Shown here: positions 4,686 through 8,260 of the stretch, piece by piece
Layout of the letters: every line of letters begins with the position of its first letter
Numbering within the stretch: position 1 is the first letter of the stretch
Origin: CAZVBR01 sp964625755
Lineage (GTDB): Bacteria; Patescibacteriota; Minisyncoccia; Phycocordibacterales; XYD1-FULL-46-19
DNA: 8,260 nucleotides
Assembly: GCA_964625755.1 (NCBI GenBank)
Contig: CAZVBR010000033.1
Span: 1-8,260 of the forward strand
Reading direction: 5' to 3'
Position numbers and translations under genes: made by a program
Notes under the pieces: generated by a model
The model's input: only the letters and a program-made list of their open reading frames with translations
Database searches by the model: none
Told to the model about the DNA's origin: nothing

Positions 4686-5747
4686 ATGACCGGCACCACG
4701 CAACTAAAAATTCAAAAACCCTTTGACCGACACATACACGCCAGACAGGGAGAGGTCTCGAAAATGGTGATCTCGGATCTGGTAAACCAGAAGATGCGCG
4801 GGGCGGTAATTATGCCAAATACCCACCCGCCTGTGGTGGTATCGGCACAAGCCGAATCATACCGACAATCACTACGGTCACACTGTGAGAGGGCGGGGTC
4901 CAATAAGTTGGAGCTATTCATGACCGCATACCTCACAGAGAGTACCGACGTCCGGGACCTGCTTCTTGGTTATGACTTGGGTAGGTGGGGGGCAGCGAAG
5001 TATTACCCCACCAACAACAAAGGAGAAGGAACAACCGGGTCGCAAAACGGTATAACAGACCCGGAAAAGATCTATCACGTCCTCGAAGCTATGGAGGAAA
5101 AAGGGATGCCTCTCTTGGCCCATATTGAATCAGCCAAGGAGGGGGTTGATGAGTTTGAACGGGAAATAAGAGGTGTCGAAGAGATCCTGTTTCCGATCAG
5201 GATCAGATTTCCGGAGTTGAAGATAGTGATGGAGCATGTGACGGACGGACGATCCGTGGACATTGTCGAGGAAACTCCCGGTGTGTACGGAACCATCACC
5301 GTCCACCACATGGCGTTAAATAGAAACGCCTTGTTCCAAGGGGGACTGAATCCCGGCAATTGGTGCAAACCGGTACTAAAGTCGCAATGGCACCAAGAAA
5401 AGGTCGTTGCCGCCGCTACAAGTGGCAGCGGTAAATTTGGAGCCGGTACCGATGCCGCACCGCATGATCTACTCAGCAAATCGAAGTGCTATGGTTGCCC
5501 GCCGGGAATATATTCCGGATATAACTCCATTTCTCTCTACACTGCTCTTTTTGAGGAGGCAGGTGGACTGGAGTTTCTTGAGGGGTTTCTCTCCCAAAAC
5601 TTCCTCTGGATTTACGGTCTCCAACCGACGATCGAAAAGATCACGATAAAGAAGGGGGATCCACAACTCATTCCGCATAAGCGAGGTACTGTTCCCACAG
5701 TCCCACTGCTGTTTGCGGGGGAACAAGTATCATGGGTAGTCCAGTAA
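4686..5747 (+). CDS. pyrC: Dihydroorotase, class II (PyrC type)
   Basis: This cytoplasmic zinc enzyme interconverts N-carbamoyl-L-aspartate and L-dihydroorotate, the third step of UMP synthesis. The 353-residue product aligns along its full length with E. coli PyrC (348). Metal ligands are present: H16 and H18 (DRHIHAR), the carboxylated lysine K105 (AAKYYP), H146 (LLAHIE), H184 (MEHVT) and D256 (GTDAAPH). Substrate residues R20 and N45 (VIMPNTHPP) and H260 are also kept. The ATG at 4686 has a purine SD (AGAGAGGA, 4673-4680) and starts at the family's usual point; an in-frame TTG at 4650 would overlap that SD. No carbamoyl-aspartate or orotate gene is adjacent, so it is an isolated copy. A GC hairpin follows 13 bases after the stop. 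G+C appears higher than in dinB nearby, which may reflect separate origin. Function assignment is very secure. Confidence 0.95.
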   Translation: MTGTTQLKIQKPFDRHIHARQGEVSKMVISDLVNQKMRGAVIMPNTHPPVVVSAQAESYRQSLRSHCERAGSNKLELFMTAYLTESTDVRDLLLGYDLGRWGAAKYYPTNNKGEGTTGSQNGITDPEKIYHVLEAMEEKGMPLLAHIESAKEGVDEFEREIRGVEEILFPIRIRFPELKIVMEHVTDGRSVDIVEETPGVYGTITVHHMALNRNALFQGGLNPGNWCKPVLKSQWHQEKVVAAATSGSGKFGAGTDAAPHDLLSKSKCYGCPPGIYSGYNSISLYTALFEEAGGLEFLEGFLSQNFLWIYGLQPTIEKITIKKGDPQLIPHKRGTVPTVPLLFAGEQVSWVVQ

Positions 5748-5760
5748 GAGAAGTTCTTAC

Positions 5761-5789
5761 CGACCCCGGCACAGAAAGTGTCGGGGTCG
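5761..5789 (+). terminator. Terminator-like hairpin of pyrC
   Basis: CGACCCCGGCAC (5761-5772) pairs with 5778-5789 over 12 positions with one G-U and the loop AGAAA. It is very stable, but AAAATCTTTGATC follows rather than a U-tract; the first T-run is at 5804-5808. It shares ACCGACCCC with the 3' end of the ankyrin gene (5759-5767 and 4464-4472). Confidence 0.65.
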
Positions 5790-5814
5790 AAAATCTTTGA
5801 TCGTTTTTAAATTT

Positions 5815-5842
5815 TTGTGAGATCCGATTTTTTCTTTATAAT
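5815..5842 (+). promoter_or_regulatory. Promoter of the P-type ATPase gene
   Basis: TTGTGA (5815-5820, four of six) and a perfect TATAAT (5837-5842) are separated by 16 bases. Transcription should begin near 5849, giving a leader of about 40 bases. The near-palindrome GATCAATGATC (5848-5858) sits on the predicted start, and five GATC sites fall within 5821-5880. Only a weak purine stretch (gaaag, 5871-5875) could serve as SD. Confidence 0.65.
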
Positions 5843-5888
5843 TAACAGATCAATGATCAGATCCAAAACCGAAAGATCAGAATGAAAT

Positions 5889-8260
5889 ATGACAACTAAA
5901 AAAAATAAGTGGTATCAATTATCGATCAAGGAAATTTTTCAATTACTTGAAACCGATGAGCATGGCTTAAACCGAGAAAAGGTCAGACGTTATCGAGAGC
6001 ATTACGGTCTTAATGCCTTGCCAAAAGCCAAGCCGCCGACGTATGTCAAAATATTTTTTGATCAGTTTAAGAGTCCGTTGATCTATATTTTATTGATCGC
6101 GGTTTTGATCGTTTTATTTTTACAAGAATATCTGGATGCCGGTGTCATATTTTTTGTTATTCTGTTTAATTCGATTCTGGGCGCCTATCAAGAAGGTAAG
6201 GCTCAAAATGCTCTGCTGGCTTTAGATAAATTCATAACAGCCGAGGCCGTGGCCATAAGAGATCGGGAAGAAGTTATCATCTCTGACAAAGAATTGGTCC
6301 CGGGTGATATCATTATCATTCAGGACGGAGACAAGATCCCGGCCGATGCCCGTTTAATATCGAGCAATAATTTTCAAGTTAATGAAGCTGCCTTGACCGG
6401 GGAATCAACTCCGGTTCTTAAAAAACCAGAAACAATAAACGAAAAAACCCCGGTAACCGGAAGATCGAATATGGTTTACAAGGGTTCGGTTGTCATATCC
6501 GGAAATGCCAAAGCGGTAGTGGTTGAGACCGGCACCTCAACTTTTGTGGGACGGATTTCCACTCAACTATCATCTGTTTATTCGGAGATGCCTTTGAAGA
6601 AGAACATTAAGGACTTGTCATATCTGATCATCGGTTTGGTTTTTCTGGCTTCCGGGATTTTATTGATCGTTGGGTCAATTCAGGGGTTTTCTGTTTCTGA
6701 AATGTTCACTACCGTAGTGGCAATTGCGGTTTCAGCTATACCGGAAGGCCTGCCGGTCGTGATCACTTTGGTTTTGGCCTCCGGAGTGTGGCGCATGAGC
6801 AAACGTCAAGCTTTGGTAAAAAAATTACAAGCAGTCGAGGCCCTGGGTCAAGCAGAGATCATTGCGGTGGATAAAACCGGCACTTTGACCAAAAATGAAT
6901 TGATGGTACAGAATGTTTATTCTGCCGGATCATTATTCCAAGTGTCAGGAACCGGTTACTCATCTCAGGGTGACATTTACTCTCAAGATCATGACCCCGT
7001 AGCGCCACCCAATCACCCGGAGCTTATCCTGGCTGCCAAGGCCGCCACTTATACAGCTACGGCTCGAGTCTCTTTTTCTGTCAAAGACAATATTTGGAAA
7101 ATTTCCGGCGATCCGACCGAAGCTGCTTTGCTGGTGTTCGGCGAAAAAGCCGGTATTAAAAAAGAGGATCTCGAAGCCGAAAACCCTAAAATATTTGAAA
7201 TTCCGTTTAATTTAGAACTTAAATACCACTTATCAGTAAATAAAACGGAAAAGGGTAACTTTTTATCGATTGTTGGAGCGCCGGAAGTGATTTTGGACTT
7301 AGCTCAATACGAGCAAACTAAAGATGAGATCAGGCCTCTTACCGAGGAAAACCGAAAAGCCGTTTCTGATATCTTTAATAAATATACAGCCAAGGGGCAG
7401 CGCGTAGTGGCTTTTGCTTTTAACAGTAATGCCCCGGATAATCTTTCCGAAAACGATCTGCCTGATCTGACTTTCGGAGGTTTCTTTGCCATGAGTGATG
7501 TTATCCGGGAAGAAGTGCCCGAGGCTCTCAGGCGCTCCCAAGAAGCAAATATTAAGGTGGTTATGATCACCGGGGATCATAAGATAACGGCTACAGCCTT
7601 AGCCGAACAAGCCGGTATATATCGATCCGAAGACGACATTTTGACCGGTTCCGAGATTGACGATATGACCACCGAAGAACTTTCAGCTATGATCAACAGA
7701 GTCGTTGTTTTTGCCAGAGTAACCCCGGAACACAAACTTAAGATCATAGAAGCCTATAAGGGTCAGGGGAAGGTGGTAGCTATGACCGGTGACGGTGTGA
7801 ATGATGCTCTGTCTTTAGTTGCGGCCGACCTGGGGGTGGCCATGGGAAAGATCGGGACCGAAGTTGCAAAAGAAGCTTCCGATATTGTACTTTTGGACGA
7901 TAATTTTGGAAGCATAGTTTCAGCCATTGAAGAAGGAAGGAATATCTATCTAAAGATCAAAAGAGTTATAGTTTATTTGTTTTCCACTAACGTAAGCGAA
8001 ATAACCTTGATCTCGGTTGCCTTGCTTTGGGTTTTGCCGATCCCGCTACTACCCAGTCAGATCATTTGGCTTAATATGGTCACTGATGGTTTCTTGGTGG
8101 CGGCTCTGGCCTTGGATCAAAATGAATCTGATATTTTAACCAGAAAATTCAACAAACCGGGACGCTTCTTTATTGACAAAAAAATGGCTTGGCGAATTTT
8201 TTACCTCGGAATGATCTCTGCGATCGGTTCTTTTATTCTTTATGTCATGTTCATCGAAGA
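5889..8260 (+). CDS. P2-type cation-transporting ATPase, Ca2+-ATPase-like (3' end missing)
   Basis: This integral membrane pump hydrolyses ATP to move cations; 790 codons are in the window and it is still open at the right edge (family length about 850-950). In order: cation-ATPase N domain (8-55), M1-M2 (about 62-103), actuator loop with TGES (170-173), M4 with PEGLP (285-289), phosphorylation site DKTGT (328-332, acceptor D328), nucleotide domain with GDPTEAALLVFG and VGAPE (462-466), MITGD (559-563), TGDGVND (633-639), M5 with NVSE (701-704) and M6 with NMVTDG (729-734). E286, N701, E704, N729, T732 and D733 match Ca2+-site residues of SERCA (E309, N768, E771, N796, T799, D800), so Ca2+ is the likeliest ion; the M8 ligand is beyond the edge. 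The usual Lys of KGAPE is Val462. The ATG at 5889 starts the N domain. It has its own promoter. Confidence 0.92.
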   Translation, partial: MTTKKNKWYQLSIKEIFQLLETDEHGLNREKVRRYREHYGLNALPKAKPPTYVKIFFDQFKSPLIYILLIAVLIVLFLQEYLDAGVIFFVILFNSILGAYQEGKAQNALLALDKFITAEAVAIRDREEVIISDKELVPGDIIIIQDGDKIPADARLISSNNFQVNEAALTGESTPVLKKPETINEKTPVTGRSNMVYKGSVVISGNAKAVVVETGTSTFVGRISTQLSSVYSEMPLKKNIKDLSYLIIGLVFLASGILLIVGSIQGFSVSEMFTTVVAIAVSAIPEGLPVVITLVLASGVWRMSKRQALVKKLQAVEALGQAEIIAVDKTGTLTKNELMVQNVYSAGSLFQVSGTGYSSQGDIYSQDHDPVAPPNHPELILAAKAATYTATARVSFSVKDNIWKISGDPTEAALLVFGEKAGIKKEDLEAENPKIFEIPFNLELKYHLSVNKTEKGNFLSIVGAPEVILDLAQYEQTKDEIRPLTEENRKAVSDIFNKYTAKGQRVVAFAFNSNAPDNLSENDLPDLTFGGFFAMSDVIREEVPEALRRSQEANIKVVMITGDHKITATALAEQAGIYRSEDDILTGSEIDDMTTEELSAMINRVVVFARVTPEHKLKIIEAYKGQGKVVAMTGDGVNDALSLVAADLGVAMGKIGTEVAKEASDIVLLDDNFGSIVSAIEEGRNIYLKIKRVIVYLFSTNVSEITLISVALLWVLPIPLLPSQIIWLNMVTDGFLVAALALDQNESDILTRKFNKPGRFFIDKKMAWRIFYLGMISAIGSFILYVMFIE

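Noticed and set aside
5075..5479. 134-codon minus-strand frame
   Set aside because: Entirely antisense to the well-conserved pyrC gene, and serine- and proline-rich as expected for a shadow.
5882..5899. Five-codon frame (MKYDN) overlapping the ATPase start, as a leader peptide
   Set aside because: Too short, no SD, no attenuator-like structure around it.
7299..7580. Two overlapping minus-strand frames
   Set aside because: Both antisense to the ATPase nucleotide and P domains; no start signals.

Overview
The window looks like a piece of a low-to-mid G+C bacterial chromosome with tightly packed genes, most of them on the plus strand. TGA works as an ordinary stop (lexA-like, dinB-like and ankyrin genes), so lineages that read TGA as glycine are excluded. 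Three things would fit a candidate-phyla (Patescibacteria-type) or other poorly sampled genome: a Gram-positive-type SOS box, a pyrimidine gene standing alone, and unrelated single genes side by side. That placement is inference; no marker gene is present to prove it.

Layout. Bases 1-10 are probably the first codons of a minus-strand gene with a good Shine-Dalgarno site (SD). An AT-rich stretch without a convincing gene follows, up to 441. Then come a TspO/MBR membrane protein (442-918) and a two-gene SOS mutagenesis operon (954-2863). The operon encodes a self-cleaving LexA-type repressor with a UmuD-like core and a Y-family DNA polymerase with a sliding-clamp motif. A perfect GAAC-N4-GTTC operator lies between its -35 and -10, and the -10 is so close to the ATG that the mRNA should be leaderless. 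After it are a small unrecognised SD-led gene (2990-3208), a Nudix-fold protein (3282-3854), a GTG-started ankyrin-repeat lipoprotein (3999-4457), a class II dihydroorotase PyrC without other pyr genes (4686-5747) and a P2-type Ca2+-ATPase-like pump that runs off the right edge (5889-8260).

The genes do not form one pathway. The only clear functional unit is the SOS pair: DNA damage should trigger RecA-assisted cleavage of the repressor, releasing its own promoter and the polymerase. TspO, the ankyrin lipoprotein and the cation pump are envelope proteins; the Nudix protein and PyrC are soluble and nucleotide-related.

Two styles of gene are interleaved. The small ORF, the ankyrin gene and pyrC each have a strong purine-rich SD and are followed, 6-15 bases after the stop, by a GC-rich hairpin without a U-tract. 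TspO, lexA, dinB, the Nudix gene and the ATPase lack an obvious SD and, where their 3' end is visible, lack such a hairpin. The whole window is also unusually rich in the palindromes GATC and CCGG. I see no tRNA, rRNA, CRISPR array, insertion sequence or integrase.
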